From NCBI GenBank assembly GCA_964580655.1, contig CAZOMR010000028.1:1-19330 (forward strand): DNA of 19,330 nt. Direction: 5' to 3'. The position numbers were made by a program, and so were the translations under genes. The notes under the pieces were generated by a model. It searched no databases. It saw only the letters and a program-made list of their open reading frames with translations, and was not told the origin of the DNA. This DNA comes from CAZOMR01 sp964580655 (GTDB taxonomy: Bacteria > RBG-13-61-14 > CAZOMR01). This document shows, piece by piece, positions 7,254-15,992 of the stretch (position 1 is the first letter of the stretch; the number at the start of each line of letters is the position of its first letter).

Positions 7254-7282
7254 TTGACAAAATCTCCCTGGCCTCATATACT
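7254..7282 (+). promoter_or_regulatory. Near-consensus sigma70 promoter with +1 at the start codon
   Basis: TTGACA (7254-7259), a 17-nt spacer and TATACT (7277-7282). The expected transcription start, 7-8 nt after the -10 box, falls at 7289-7291, on or beside ATG 7291. The mRNA would have essentially no leader. Confidence 0.75.
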
Positions 7283-7290
7283 TTAGGCAA

Positions 7291-8808
7291 ATGGATAAAG
7301 TCGTGAGAGAGCGCGACAGTGGGCATACATTGACGCAGGAACCAGTGAGGGGGGACCCGTATTTACAGGCAGTGATCCGCGAGCGCAACCGCTGGTTCTT
7401 CTCGTTGGAGGTTGAGAAGAAGCAGGAGAAACTCTTCGAGTTGGAGGTTCTCTTAAAGGGGCTGGATCGCTTTTTCAATCTCGACAACCAGCCGATCTCC
7501 GATCCTGGGCAGGTTCTCAGCCGTGAATTCTCAAACCAACTAAGGATTCTCCGCGATGCGGTCTTCCGGGTCATCGTGCTTAGTCGCATCCTTCTTCCCG
7601 ATCACGAGGCCCGGTCATTGCACTTCAAGAATTATGTGGAGACGCGTCTTGCAAGCGATTTCCAGCGCGCCCAGATGATAGAACGCACCCTGAGCCAGCG
7701 CACCCCTGTTGAATCCCTCTATGTGCTCTGCCACAGCTTTATCAATTTCCACGAGATACTCAACAACATCCTCAATCTCCAGGATCAAAGCTATTTCATC
7801 TTTCACCACCTTGAACAGTTGATCAGCCGCGAGATAGCGGCAAACCGCTTTTTCAACCCGTTCAAGGCCGCGGGGTTTGCACCTCACTACGATGTCATCC
7901 AGTCCCCCAGGATCAGCCACATCGTCCGGACCATCCCGGACTCGACCGTGAAGAGATACACATCCATGTCGTTCCTCATGCTCTATAAGCTCCTCCGTTA
8001 TCTGAGCTTTATTCCGTCCGAAAGCGCGGACCTGGACACGCTCAAGAATTCCCTGCTCATCTACGCCCTGATCCGCTCCGAGGGGCTTCAGCTCGGAGCT
8101 CTCTTTGAAAACGAACTGCCGCAACAAATTTCCCGTGCCCATGGAATTCCCGGCTCCACCCGTGACGATCTGCTCAAATTTCTCGACCCTTCTGCATATC
8201 AGATCAAAGCAGAAATTCACAAGATATTTCAGCTTGAGCTGAGGGATGCGGCCACGCAGGAAGACCCGAATATACTCCGCACAGGCATCACCCGTTCGCG
8301 CGGACTTTTGACCACCATGTTCCAGCAGATCATAGTGCGACTCGCCCAGATATTCGAGCCAGAACTCGAGGGCAAGGACCTGTTCCGCGATTACATCTCC
8401 CGCCTGGAGCAGTCGCTCAAACTGCGAAAGGATGTCTGGCTGTTTAAGAGGATCATAGAAAACCTGGAGGGCGTGATAGAGGAGTGCGAGCCGAATGCAG
8501 AGCATGTGCCCATCATCGAGGCGGTCAAGACCCTGCGCAATTTTATTTTCTATTATCAGAACATCAGTTTCCAGTTCGTGCGTAGCTCAGACCGCGATGA
8601 TTTCTACTCCTTCTTTCAGATAGTGGATGGCCTTCCGCCCTCCGCGGCGGAAAGCCCGGAGAATTTCGAGCCATTCAAGCACGAGCTACATAGCTTTAAA
8701 CTTTTCCTGGAAACCACCTTGAGCAATATCAATAACAGGTCTGAACTGCGTGACCTTCCTTTCGGCACAGAGGAAGGCGAGCGTCTGCTAGCCCAGTTCT
8801 TGAAGTAA
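7291..8808 (+). CDS. Uncharacterised 505-aa helical protein upstream of mfd
   Basis: I do not recognise this protein. The translation has no signal peptide, no obvious membrane span, few cysteines and no Walker, zinc-ribbon or catalytic motif I can name. It is rich in Leu, Phe, Arg and Glu with frequent amphipathic heptads, for example FFSLEVEKKQEKLFELEVLL near residue 41 and long helices around 110-200 and 330-430. An all-helical cytosolic protein is likely. A near-consensus promoter places +1 at ATG 7291 with no Shine-Dalgarno, so the transcript would be leaderless. An in-frame GTG at 7345 has AGGA 4 nt before it and is the alternative start. mfd begins 11 nt after its stop, so the two should be co-transcribed. 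A role in DNA repair or transcription is suggested only by that context. Confidence 0.8.
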   Translation: MDKVVRERDSGHTLTQEPVRGDPYLQAVIRERNRWFFSLEVEKKQEKLFELEVLLKGLDRFFNLDNQPISDPGQVLSREFSNQLRILRDAVFRVIVLSRILLPDHEARSLHFKNYVETRLASDFQRAQMIERTLSQRTPVESLYVLCHSFINFHEILNNILNLQDQSYFIFHHLEQLISREIAANRFFNPFKAAGFAPHYDVIQSPRISHIVRTIPDSTVKRYTSMSFLMLYKLLRYLSFIPSESADLDTLKNSLLIYALIRSEGLQLGALFENELPQQISRAHGIPGSTRDDLLKFLDPSAYQIKAEIHKIFQLELRDAATQEDPNILRTGITRSRGLLTTMFQQIIVRLAQIFEPELEGKDLFRDYISRLEQSLKLRKDVWLFKRIIENLEGVIEECEPNAEHVPIIEAVKTLRNFIFYYQNISFQFVRSSDRDDFYSFFQIVDGLPPSAAESPENFEPFKHELHSFKLFLETTLSNINNRSELRDLPFGTEEGERLLAQFLK

Positions 8809-8819
8809 ATCCTGCGCCC

Positions 8820-11800
8820 ATGAGTTCTTCCGGCCGCTCTTTTCCCGAGCCGTTTGCTCCTTTAATCAGGGGGCTTGAAAGTGGAAAAAGTTATTGTCTT
8901 GACTCCATGGCTGGCGCGGCTTTCTCCTACCTGACCACATGTCTCTTTCGCGCCATGGCCCGGCCTCAGCTTGTTATCGCCCCGGACCGGGACCAGTCCA
9001 GAAAAATCTGCGCAGAACTCGGATTCTTCTTCGGAGGTTCTGGAGGACTTGAAGGAAATGTAGTTTTGTTTCCCGCCGTGGACTGGTATACACCGGAGTC
9101 CACTGAATCATCGCAAAAGAGAGCCTCGGCACTGGCAAGGATTCATGCGGTTCCCGACAAAGGGCCGATCACGGTGGTTGCCCCGGCCGAGGCCATCTAT
9201 CAGCGCACCCTGTCCCCCGATTCACTGGCCGAACATTTCATGGAGTTGAAGGCAGAAAAGGAATGCGATCGCGATAAGTTGATCAAATTACTCATGGAAG
9301 GCTCATACTCGCCGACAAGCCAGGTAACCGACCCGGGCGAATTCAGCATCCGCGGCGGAATCCTGGACTTGTTCCCCGCAGGTTCCCCTGAACCCTTCCG
9401 CCTGGAATTCTTCGGAGATACCATTGAAAGCCTGCGCTCATTTGACCCTGTAACACAGCGCTCGTCTGCGGCCGCAAAGGCTATTACCGTATCCCCTTTT
9501 CACGAGGTTATCCTCGGTGGCAGGCAGGTGGCTGAGGTAGAAAAAAGGATTATGGACCTGGCGCGGGACCTGAAGCAAGGCCATCTCGGTCCCCCGGAAA
9601 AGGCATCCTCGCAAACAGCACTGCGCGAAATAACGGAGCAGATAAATCGAGGAGAGCACTTTCGCGGAATAGAGCAATTCATCCCTTACTTTGACCCCCG
9701 GCCTTCATCCCTGCTGGATCATCTCAGCCCGGACTGGCTTCTTGTTGTGCTCGACCCCTTTTCTGCAGATGAATCTCTATCCCGCCGCGCAGTTGACTGG
9801 AGCCGCGCCTGGGAGGAACTCATACAAGAGGGCGGGCTGGTTCCGCCTCCGGAGAACCTTATGGCTCCTCCGAAAAAGGTGAGCAAAAAGTTGAAATCAT
9901 TTTGCTCCCTGGTTGTCGGCGAGCAGGTCCTTTCTGGAAAGGACGCGGAGACATTTCCCCCTACACGCTTTACAATGCATTTTCCACGCTGGAAAATAGA
10001 AGACTCACTCAATCTTTCCACCATGGCTAACCTTGATATTAGGGCGCGCCCCGGAGCCCCGGAGCCGCTTTCCCGTGTTCTGGAAAAAATTCAAGAATGG
10101 AGAAAGTCCAGGGTTACCACGGTGCTCGTCAGTGCATCAGCGGAGAAGGGCAGGGTTCTTCAGTCAATGCTCGAGGAGCACGAACTCTTCTTTCCCCTTC
10201 ATCTCGACAAAGACCTGCTTTTTGAACCCGATGGACGGAGCGCGATCCTGGTGGGCGAATTGGACCGCGGATTTTTCTTTCCTGCGGCCGGGCTTGCGCT
10301 GATAAGCGAGGCCGAGATTTTCGGAGAAAGGATACGGCCGCACCTTCAGAAAAAATTCAAGGAGTCCTTCTTCAGCGACCTGGGAGACCTTAATGAGGGG
10401 GACCTCATTGTCCATGTAGATCACGGCCTCGGGATATACAGGGGAATGACAGAGCTCAAGGTGCAGGAGATCGGGCACTGGGATTTCATCAACCTGCGTG
10501 AGAGGCCCCGCATGTCATCGCACTGCCTTGCGCTTGAATATGCAAACGGGGACTTGCTTTATCTGCCAGTGCACCGGCTTAACCTCTTACAGAAATACCG
10601 CGGTGCTGAGGGTGCCCGGCCCGGCCTGGACAGGCTCGGCTCAAACTCATGGGAGCGAAGCAAGCGCAAGGTCCGCAAGTCCCTGGAGGAGATGGCAGAG
10701 GAGCTGGTAAAGATTTACGCCGCAAGGCGGGTCTATGAAGGATATGCCTTTCCACCGAGGGATTCAACCTTCAGTGAATTCGAGGCGGGCTTTCCCTATG
10801 AGGAGACACCGGATCAACTGCAAGCAATAGAAGAGGTGCTCTCGGACATGGAAAAGAATAAGCCCATGGACAGGCTGGTGTGCGGAGATGTCGGTTACGG
10901 CAAGACCGAGGTGGCGCTTCGCGCGGCTTTCAAGGCCGCAATGGACGGCAAACAGGTTGCGGTGCTTGTTCCCACCACCATACTTGCGGCCCAGCACTTC
11001 CACACTTTCTCCGAAAGGCTCAGGCCTTATCCTGTTGAGGTCCGGATGTTTTCCCGGTTCCAGACGCAGGCCGCACAGAAGAAGATCATCCAGGGGCTCT
11101 ATTCCGGAGTAGTGGATATAGTCATCGGTACTCACAGGCTACTGAGCCAGGATGTGCAATTCCGCGACCTGGGCATGGTGGTGATTGACGAGGAACAGCG
11201 CTTCGGCGTTCGCCACAAGGAAAAGCTCAAAAAGTTGCGCGCCACAGTGGATGTCCTCACTCTCACCGCCACTCCGATCCCTCGCACCCTTCACCTCTCG
11301 CTGTTGGGCCTGCGCGACCTCAGCATTATTGACACTCCGCCGCCTGACCGACAGGCTGTGCACACCGAGGTGGCGCGGCTAAACGATCACCTTATCCGGG
11401 AGGCTGTGATGCGGGAGCTTGCCCGCTCTGGCCAGGTGTTCTTTGTGCACAACCGTGTGCAGGGAATAGAGTCCGTGGCCGGGTACCTGAGAAGGCTGTT
11501 GCCGGATGTCCGCATCGCAGTGGCCCACGGACAGATGCCTGAGCGCAAGCTTGAGAAGGTAATGGAGAAATTCGTGACGAAGGAGTACGACCTGCTCGTG
11601 TCCACCGCCATCATCGAGTCCGGCCTGGACATCCCCTCGGTCAACACCATGATCATCCACCGGGCGGACCAGTTCGGCCTGGCACAGCTTTACCAGCTTC
11701 GGGGCCGCATCGGGAGAAGCAAGGAAAAGGGATATGCCTACCTCCTTGTTCCCGGCAGGGGTCTCTTGAGTGCGGAGGCCACCAAGCGGCTGAAGGCGCT

Positions 11801-12422
11801 CAAGGAGTTTACCGAACTCGGTTCCGGATTCAAGGTCGCGGCCTATGACCTGGAGATACGCGGCGCAGGCAATATACTCGGGCGCGAGCAGTCCGGGCAC
11901 ATCAACCGGATCGGGTTTGAGCTTTACGCCCGCTTGCTGGAAGATGCTGTAAAGAGGCTCAGGGGCGAGGATGTTGAGCCGGAGATAGAGCCGGAGATAA
12001 ATCTTCAGGTTCCCGCTTATATCCCGGAGAGTTACATTCCTGACCAGGGCCAGCGCCTGGTTTTCTATCGGCGGCTGTCAAAGCTACGCGAGCCGAAGGA
12101 GCTTTCGGACCTGGCCGAGGAGATGCGCGACCGGTTCGGATCGCGGCCAAAGGAGGTGCGGAATTTATTTGAGGTCGTGGCGGTAAAGGCGCGGCTTATA
12201 AAACTCAGGGCACTCGGGATAGAATATACCGGCAGGGACATAGTGCTTGATCTGGGCAAGGATGCAAAGGTAGCCCCTGATCGCGTGATTCATCTCGTTA
12301 CATCGCATCCGGATCAATACCGCCTCTCTCCCGAGCACAAGCTTTTCATCTCACACCCTTTCCAGGATCATCAGGCACTATTCGAGCAGATAAATAACCT
12401 TCTGGAAAAAATTCTTGTATAA
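8820..12422 (+). CDS. mfd: Transcription-repair coupling factor Mfd
   Basis: DNA translocase that displaces stalled RNA polymerase and recruits UvrA to lesions. At 1200 residues it is near full family length. The UvrB-like N-terminal module (about 1-340) contains IRGGILDLFPAGSPEPFRL. The RNA-polymerase interaction domain begins near 525 (GDLIVHVDHGLGIYRGM). The helicase core has Walker A GDVGYGKTE (about 688-696), the DEEQ box (IDEEQRFGVRHKEKL, about 789) and TATPIPRT. A second RecA domain (VSTAIIESGLDIPSVNT) is followed by the RecG-like translocation motif GAGNILGREQSGH. The C-terminal UvrA-binding domain follows. The RID carries an insertion, roughly residues 550-565 (HWDFINLRERPRMSSH). ATG 8820 lacks a clear Shine-Dalgarno, and translational coupling to the upstream gene is likely. 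Confidence 0.98.
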   Translation: MSSSGRSFPEPFAPLIRGLESGKSYCLDSMAGAAFSYLTTCLFRAMARPQLVIAPDRDQSRKICAELGFFFGGSGGLEGNVVLFPAVDWYTPESTESSQKRASALARIHAVPDKGPITVVAPAEAIYQRTLSPDSLAEHFMELKAEKECDRDKLIKLLMEGSYSPTSQVTDPGEFSIRGGILDLFPAGSPEPFRLEFFGDTIESLRSFDPVTQRSSAAAKAITVSPFHEVILGGRQVAEVEKRIMDLARDLKQGHLGPPEKASSQTALREITEQINRGEHFRGIEQFIPYFDPRPSSLLDHLSPDWLLVVLDPFSADESLSRRAVDWSRAWEELIQEGGLVPPPENLMAPPKKVSKKLKSFCSLVVGEQVLSGKDAETFPPTRFTMHFPRWKIEDSLNLSTMANLDIRARPGAPEPLSRVLEKIQEWRKSRVTTVLVSASAEKGRVLQSMLEEHELFFPLHLDKDLLFEPDGRSAILVGELDRGFFFPAAGLALISEAEIFGERIRPHLQKKFKESFFSDLGDLNEGDLIVHVDHGLGIYRGMTELKVQEIGHWDFINLRERPRMSSHCLALEYANGDLLYLPVHRLNLLQKYRGAEGARPGLDRLGSNSWERSKRKVRKSLEEMAEELVKIYAARRVYEGYAFPPRDSTFSEFEAGFPYEETPDQLQAIEEVLSDMEKNKPMDRLVCGDVGYGKTEVALRAAFKAAMDGKQVAVLVPTTILAAQHFHTFSERLRPYPVEVRMFSRFQTQAAQKKIIQGLYSGVVDIVIGTHRLLSQDVQFRDLGMVVIDEEQRFGVRHKEKLKKLRATVDVLTLTATPIPRTLHLSLLGLRDLSIIDTPPPDRQAVHTEVARLNDHLIREAVMRELARSGQVFFVHNRVQGIESVAGYLRRLLPDVRIAVAHGQMPERKLEKVMEKFVTKEYDLLVSTAIIESGLDIPSVNTMIIHRADQFGLAQLYQLRGRIGRSKEKGYAYLLVPGRGLLSAEATKRLKALKEFTELGSGFKVAAYDLEIRGAGNILGREQSGHINRIGFELYARLLEDAVKRLRGEDVEPEIEPEINLQVPAYIPESYIPDQGQRLVFYRRLSKLREPKELSDLAEEMRDRFGSRPKEVRNLFEVVAVKARLIKLRALGIEYTGRDIVLDLGKDAKVAPDRVIHLVTSHPDQYRLSPEHKLFISHPFQDHQALFEQINNLLEKILV

Positions 12423-12460
12423 AGTATTGACTCGCACCCAGGCGCTCAAGCCGTAGAGAT

Positions 12461-12489
12461 TTGAATCCTCAGTCGGCATGTGTTAATTT
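12461..12489 (+). promoter_or_regulatory. Weak candidate promoter for the symporter gene
   Basis: TTGAAT (12461-12466), a 17-nt spacer and TAATTT (12484-12489) lie in the mfd-symporter gap. The -10 box is poor. A CCGGA...TCCGG inverted repeat at about 12493-12515 follows. Confidence 0.25.
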
Positions 12490-12529
12490 AATCCGGATTT
12501 ATCAAGTCTTTCCGGTTTGAAGGAAGACG

Positions 12530-13963
12530 ATGGAATATCTAAACGACATTATTCTGCGCACGGATAATTTTCTGTGGAGTTATATCCTGGTCGTGTTTCT
12601 TGTGGGGACCGGCCTGTATTTGACCCTGCGTATGCGAGGGGTCCAGGTTTGGGGACTCATGCACGGGACCAGGATCACGGCTGGTTATTATGACAATCCT
12701 GATGATGAGGGGGACCTCAGTCATTTCCAGGCGCTTTCCACTGCTCTTTCGGCCACGGTAGGTATCGGCAACATAGCAGGTGTCGCGATTGCCATTCAGA
12801 ACGGGGGCCCCGGAGCGCTCTTCTGGATGTGGGTTACTGCGGCCGTGGGCATGGCCACGAAGTTCACCTCCTGCACTTTAGCTGTCAAGTTCCGGCGGAT
12901 CAATCCGGACGGCTCGGTCTCAGGCGGGCCAATGTATTTCATTGAGCAGGCCCTCGGGTGGAAGAAGCTGGCCGTGACCTTCGCTGTTTTCGCGACCATC
13001 GCGACCTTCGGCGCCGGGTGCATGGCGCAGGCCGGGGAGCTTGCGCGGGCATTCTCCGCACTGATAGGCAAGAAGGTCATGATCTCCGGCAATATTGACC
13101 TGGTGCGCGTCGGTGTCGGGGTGTTTGTAGCCTTCATGGTGGGGCTTGTCATCATCGGCGGGATCAGGCGGATAGGACAGGTAGCAAGCCGACTCGTGCC
13201 GTTCATGAGCGTCTTCTATGTTGCGGCCGCGCTGATCATCATTGTCCTGAATTTTCGCGGACTGCCCGGAGCGATTATGGCCATCTTCCACGATGCTTTT
13301 ACCGGAACAGCCGCGGCAGGTGGCTTTGCAGGATCAGTCTTTATCATGACCATGCAGTGGGGAGTTCGAAGGGGGCTTTTTTCCAATGAATCAGGGCAGG
13401 GTTCTGCGCCTATTGCCCATGCCACGGCCAAGACGCCGTATCCGGTTCGGGAGGGTTATGTAGCCCTGCTGGAGCCCTTTATTGATACAATCATCATCTG
13501 CACCATGACCGCTCTTGTGCTTATCCTGACCGGAGTGTGGACAGGGGACCCGGAGATAGGCGGCGCTGACCTGACAGCGGAGGCCTTCCAGGTAGGGCTT
13601 GCCAGCCTTCATCCGAGCCTGGGCCAGGCAGGGATAGGCCGGCTGATCGTGACCTTCGGCGTTATCCTTTTCGCCTATTCCACTTCCATTGCCTGGTCCT
13701 ATTACGGGGACAGGTGTATCGGCTACCTCTTTGGTCTTCGGGCCGTGTTTCCATACCGCGTTGTCTTTTGCTTCATGCTCATCGTGGGAGCCAGCATAAA
13801 GATTGACCTGGTCTGGAACCTTTGCGACATCATGAATGGATTCATGGTTATTCCCAATTTGATCGCACTCATCTTCTTGAGCGGCGTGGTGGCCGGTGAA
13901 TTGAGGAATTACCTTCCACGCATCCCAGAATTTGATCGCGAATCGCGGAACCGAAGGCGCTGA
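12530..13963 (+). CDS. Sodium:alanine/glycine symporter (AGCS family)
   Basis: Inner-membrane transporter coupling Na+ or H+ to uptake of alanine, glycine or a related amino acid. It has 477 residues, usual for the family, and about 10-11 hydrophobic spans. Family signatures are FQALSTALSATVGIGNIAGV near residues 65-84, then IQNGGPGALFWMWVTAAVGM and KF.SCTLAVKFR. The central MQWGVRRGLFSNESGQGSAP is followed by HATAKTPYPVREG. AAGGAAG lies 6 nt upstream of ATG 12530 as a good ribosome site. The cNMP-binding protein gene starts 31 nt after the stop, so the two may form an operon. The exact amino acid cannot be read from the sequence. Confidence 0.96.
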   Translation: MEYLNDIILRTDNFLWSYILVVFLVGTGLYLTLRMRGVQVWGLMHGTRITAGYYDNPDDEGDLSHFQALSTALSATVGIGNIAGVAIAIQNGGPGALFWMWVTAAVGMATKFTSCTLAVKFRRINPDGSVSGGPMYFIEQALGWKKLAVTFAVFATIATFGAGCMAQAGELARAFSALIGKKVMISGNIDLVRVGVGVFVAFMVGLVIIGGIRRIGQVASRLVPFMSVFYVAAALIIIVLNFRGLPGAIMAIFHDAFTGTAAAGGFAGSVFIMTMQWGVRRGLFSNESGQGSAPIAHATAKTPYPVREGYVALLEPFIDTIIICTMTALVLILTGVWTGDPEIGGADLTAEAFQVGLASLHPSLGQAGIGRLIVTFGVILFAYSTSIAWSYYGDRCIGYLFGLRAVFPYRVVFCFMLIVGASIKIDLVWNLCDIMNGFMVIPNLIALIFLSGVVAGELRNYLPRIPEFDRESRNRRR

Positions 13964-13994
13964 ATGAAGAGTCCGAAGGATATGGAAGAAAGGC

Positions 13995-15293
13995 ATGGCT
14001 AAGGGCAAGTCCGGGAAATCTGGAAAAGCAGAAGCGGAGCTCCGCAGGGTCCGTGACAGGGCGGCGCGTGCCTATGCCAGGGGCGCGTATGACAGGGCGC
14101 TTGAGAATTTTGAAATTCTGGCCAGGGAGAACCCGGGCGACCTTCGTCTGCAAATGAAGTGCGGCGAGATACTGCTCAAGCTCAAGAAAAAGGATGATGC
14201 GCTCAAGCGCTACGAGGATGTTGCCCTTGCCTATTCCAGGGACGGACTCCTGATTCAGGCAATCTCGGTATACAAGCTTATCCTTCAGGAAGAGCCCAAC
14301 CGCCCCGGTGTCCAGGATAGATTGCATGAACTAAACCAATCCCGATCCGCTCCTGCGAGTAAAGTGGATGTCCTTCTCAAGGCCAGGGCCGGGCCAACGG
14401 AGGCCAGAGATACCGAGGTATCCGCAGGAGAAGGGAAAGCCCCCGAAGTCGCACCGTCGCGGGAACCTGAGAAGCCGCGCAGGGAGTTTCCGCGCACGCC
14501 CCTCTTTTCGGAACTGGGCAGTGAGGAGTTCGAGGTGGTGGTGGCGAAGTTCCAGGTGGGGCAGATTCCAAAGGGCACCATGGTTATCAAGGAAGGGACC
14601 AAGGGTGATTCAATTTTTGTGATCGCCTCTGGCGAGGTCAGGGTATTCCGCATACTCCCTTCAGGCAGAAAGGTCACCCTGGCGCGACTCGGTGAGGGCG
14701 AGTTCTTCGGCGAGATGGCTTTCTTTCTTGAATCAGTGCGCACAGCCTCGATTGAAACAGTCTCTGAGACCACCCTTCTGCGCATCAGCCGCAAAGACCT
14801 GTCAGAGTTGATGGAAGAATATCCGAATGTCAAAGAGGTGATTGATAATTTCTTCAAACAGCGCGCGCTGGATACCATCTTCAAGACCATGCCTTTCTTT
14901 GAGAGCCTGGAGGAGTGGGAACAGGATGATGTGGTAAAGGAATTCCAGATGGAGGTGATAGAACCCGGGACTCTTATCGTGAAGGAGGGGGATCCCGGGA
15001 TGTATCTTTATTTTATTTTCAAGGGTGCGGTGGACCTTGTAGTCAGGCATGAGCAAAAGGGCGAGGTCAGAGTGACTACTCTTGGTGAGGGGGAATATTT
15101 CGGCGAGGTTGCACTGTTACAGTCCCAGACCCATCCCACAGAGGCAGTGGCATCTGGAAAGACAGTGCTTTTCAAACTCCCTGCAATGAAGTTCACCGAG
15201 TTGATCCAGATTCATTCCCCGATGATAGAGGAGTTATCCGTCAAGGTGGACGAGCGCACGAAGCTGACTGCCAAGGCCCTGACCAGTTCTTAA
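13995..15293 (+). CDS. TPR protein with two cyclic-nucleotide-binding domains
   Basis: Cytosolic sensor or scaffold of 432 residues. After a Lys/Gly/Ser-rich start, residues 15-110 form TPR-like helices (AYARGAYDRALENFEILARENPGD, then GLLIQAISVYKLILQEEPNR). A low-complexity linker spans about 115-160. The first CNB domain (about 165-285) has the phosphate-binding cassette FGEMAFFLESVRTAS with the expected Arg249. The second (about 295-425) has FGEVALLQSQTHPTEAV, which lacks that Arg and may not bind nucleotide. There is no HTH or catalytic output domain, so it probably works through its TPR partner. It is likely co-transcribed with the symporter. The stop codon TAA (15291-15293) overlaps the stop of the convergent gene. 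Confidence 0.93.
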   Translation: MAKGKSGKSGKAEAELRRVRDRAARAYARGAYDRALENFEILARENPGDLRLQMKCGEILLKLKKKDDALKRYEDVALAYSRDGLLIQAISVYKLILQEEPNRPGVQDRLHELNQSRSAPASKVDVLLKARAGPTEARDTEVSAGEGKAPEVAPSREPEKPRREFPRTPLFSELGSEEFEVVVAKFQVGQIPKGTMVIKEGTKGDSIFVIASGEVRVFRILPSGRKVTLARLGEGEFFGEMAFFLESVRTASIETVSETTLLRISRKDLSELMEEYPNVKEVIDNFFKQRALDTIFKTMPFFESLEEWEQDDVVKEFQMEVIEPGTLIVKEGDPGMYLYFIFKGAVDLVVRHEQKGEVRVTTLGEGEYFGEVALLQSQTHPTEAVASGKTVLFKLPAMKFTELIQIHSPMIEELSVKVDERTKLTAKALTSS

Positions 15294-15745
15294 ATTTTCT
15301 TCAGGGCCAGTGGATGATTCTTTATGTCCTCGATTTTGCGGCGCCATTTTTCCATCTCTTTTTTCGGCATAACCGAGGCATCGGTCTCCTCTGCCAAACG
15401 GTCGAAGACCTGCCGATAGGTCATCCCGGTAAGCTCCGGCGGGATGCGAGGAGCTTGATCGCGCGATGTATCGGAAAGGGGAAAAGCTTTTTCCAGCTTT
15501 TCAGGATTTTCAACCAGCTTTTTGCCCTTATCCCGGATACGGACTAAATGAATCAAAGGGTACACCGCCTCGGAAGGATAACTGGTGGAGAGCTGAATGT
15601 AATGGTGCTCCTCCAGGTAAAATAGATTCTTGTAAACCGTGCGTGCATCCACTCCTATTACTTTCGCCATCTCATCGAATTTTGCCGGCTTCTTCCGCTC
15701 ATGCAGGAGAGTCAAAACCTTGCGGCTCAATTCATTATTGGTCAT
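15290..15745 (-). CDS. Small winged-helix DNA-binding protein
   Basis: Predicted regulator of 151 residues. The first 75 residues look like a winged HTH: NNELSRKVLTLLHERKKPAK, FDEMAKVIGVDARTVYKNLFYLEEHHYIQLS, then a wing and RIRDKGKKLVENPEKLEKAFPL. The C-terminal 70 residues are charged and unassigned. ATG 15745 is chosen over an upstream extension because AAAGGAGT lies 8 nt before it and a -10 box at 15792-15797 falls inside the extension. A TTGT-G-ACAA palindrome (15772-15780) between the expected +1 and the ribosome site could be an autoregulatory operator. The gene converges on the cNMP-binding gene with overlapping stops. Confidence 0.78.
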   Translation of the reverse strand: MTNNELSRKVLTLLHERKKPAKFDEMAKVIGVDARTVYKNLFYLEEHHYIQLSTSYPSEAVYPLIHLVRIRDKGKKLVENPEKLEKAFPLSDTSRDQAPRIPPELTGMTYRQVFDRLAEETDASVMPKKEMEKWRRKIEDIKNHPLALKKI

Positions 15746-15791
15746 GGCTTGCACTCCTTTCACCTGGTCGCTTGTGACAATAACGGGATTC

Positions 15792-15820
15792 ATCATAGCA
15801 GGAGCAGGAATGAAAAGCAA
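15792..15820 (-). promoter_or_regulatory. Promoter of the winged-helix gene
   Basis: On the minus strand: TTGCTT (15820-15815), a 17-nt spacer and TATGAT (15797-15792). +1 would fall near 15785, about 40 nt before ATG 15745. Confidence 0.55.
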
Positions 15821-15846
15821 AGACAGGAAAAAGCCGCGGGAAAAAT

Positions 15847-15874
15847 GAAAGGCGATGATTTCTCATCGCCTTTC
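15847..15874 (-). terminator. Intrinsic terminator of the Lys-rich protein gene
   Basis: A perfect 12-bp stem: GAAAGGCGATGA (15847-15858) against TCATCGCCTTTC (15863-15874) around a 4-nt loop. On the minus strand it is followed at once by ATTTTT. This orientation fits termination of the Lys-rich gene (stop at 15993) before the winged-helix promoter. Confidence 0.8.
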
Positions 15875-15992
15875 CATCATCATTACTTCGTCTGCCGCCA
15901 GGGAAGTTAAGTTAGGATGATTGGATTGTGGTATTACTGGAACCCCGATCCATGATTCTGGTCTGGAGGTTCCTACCTCATCCTCCTTCAAG

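Noticed and set aside
7615..8505. 296-codon minus-strand open frame inside the 505-aa gene
   Set aside because: It has no family motif. The plus frame is longer, has a strong promoter and is coupled to mfd.
15863..15991. A 42-codon open frame after the Lys-rich gene, in another frame, and an A-AAA-AAG slippery-like string just before its stop
   Set aside because: A -1 shift would reach a stop after two codons. The open frame needs a +1 shift and ends inside the terminator stem, and a run this short is likely by chance.
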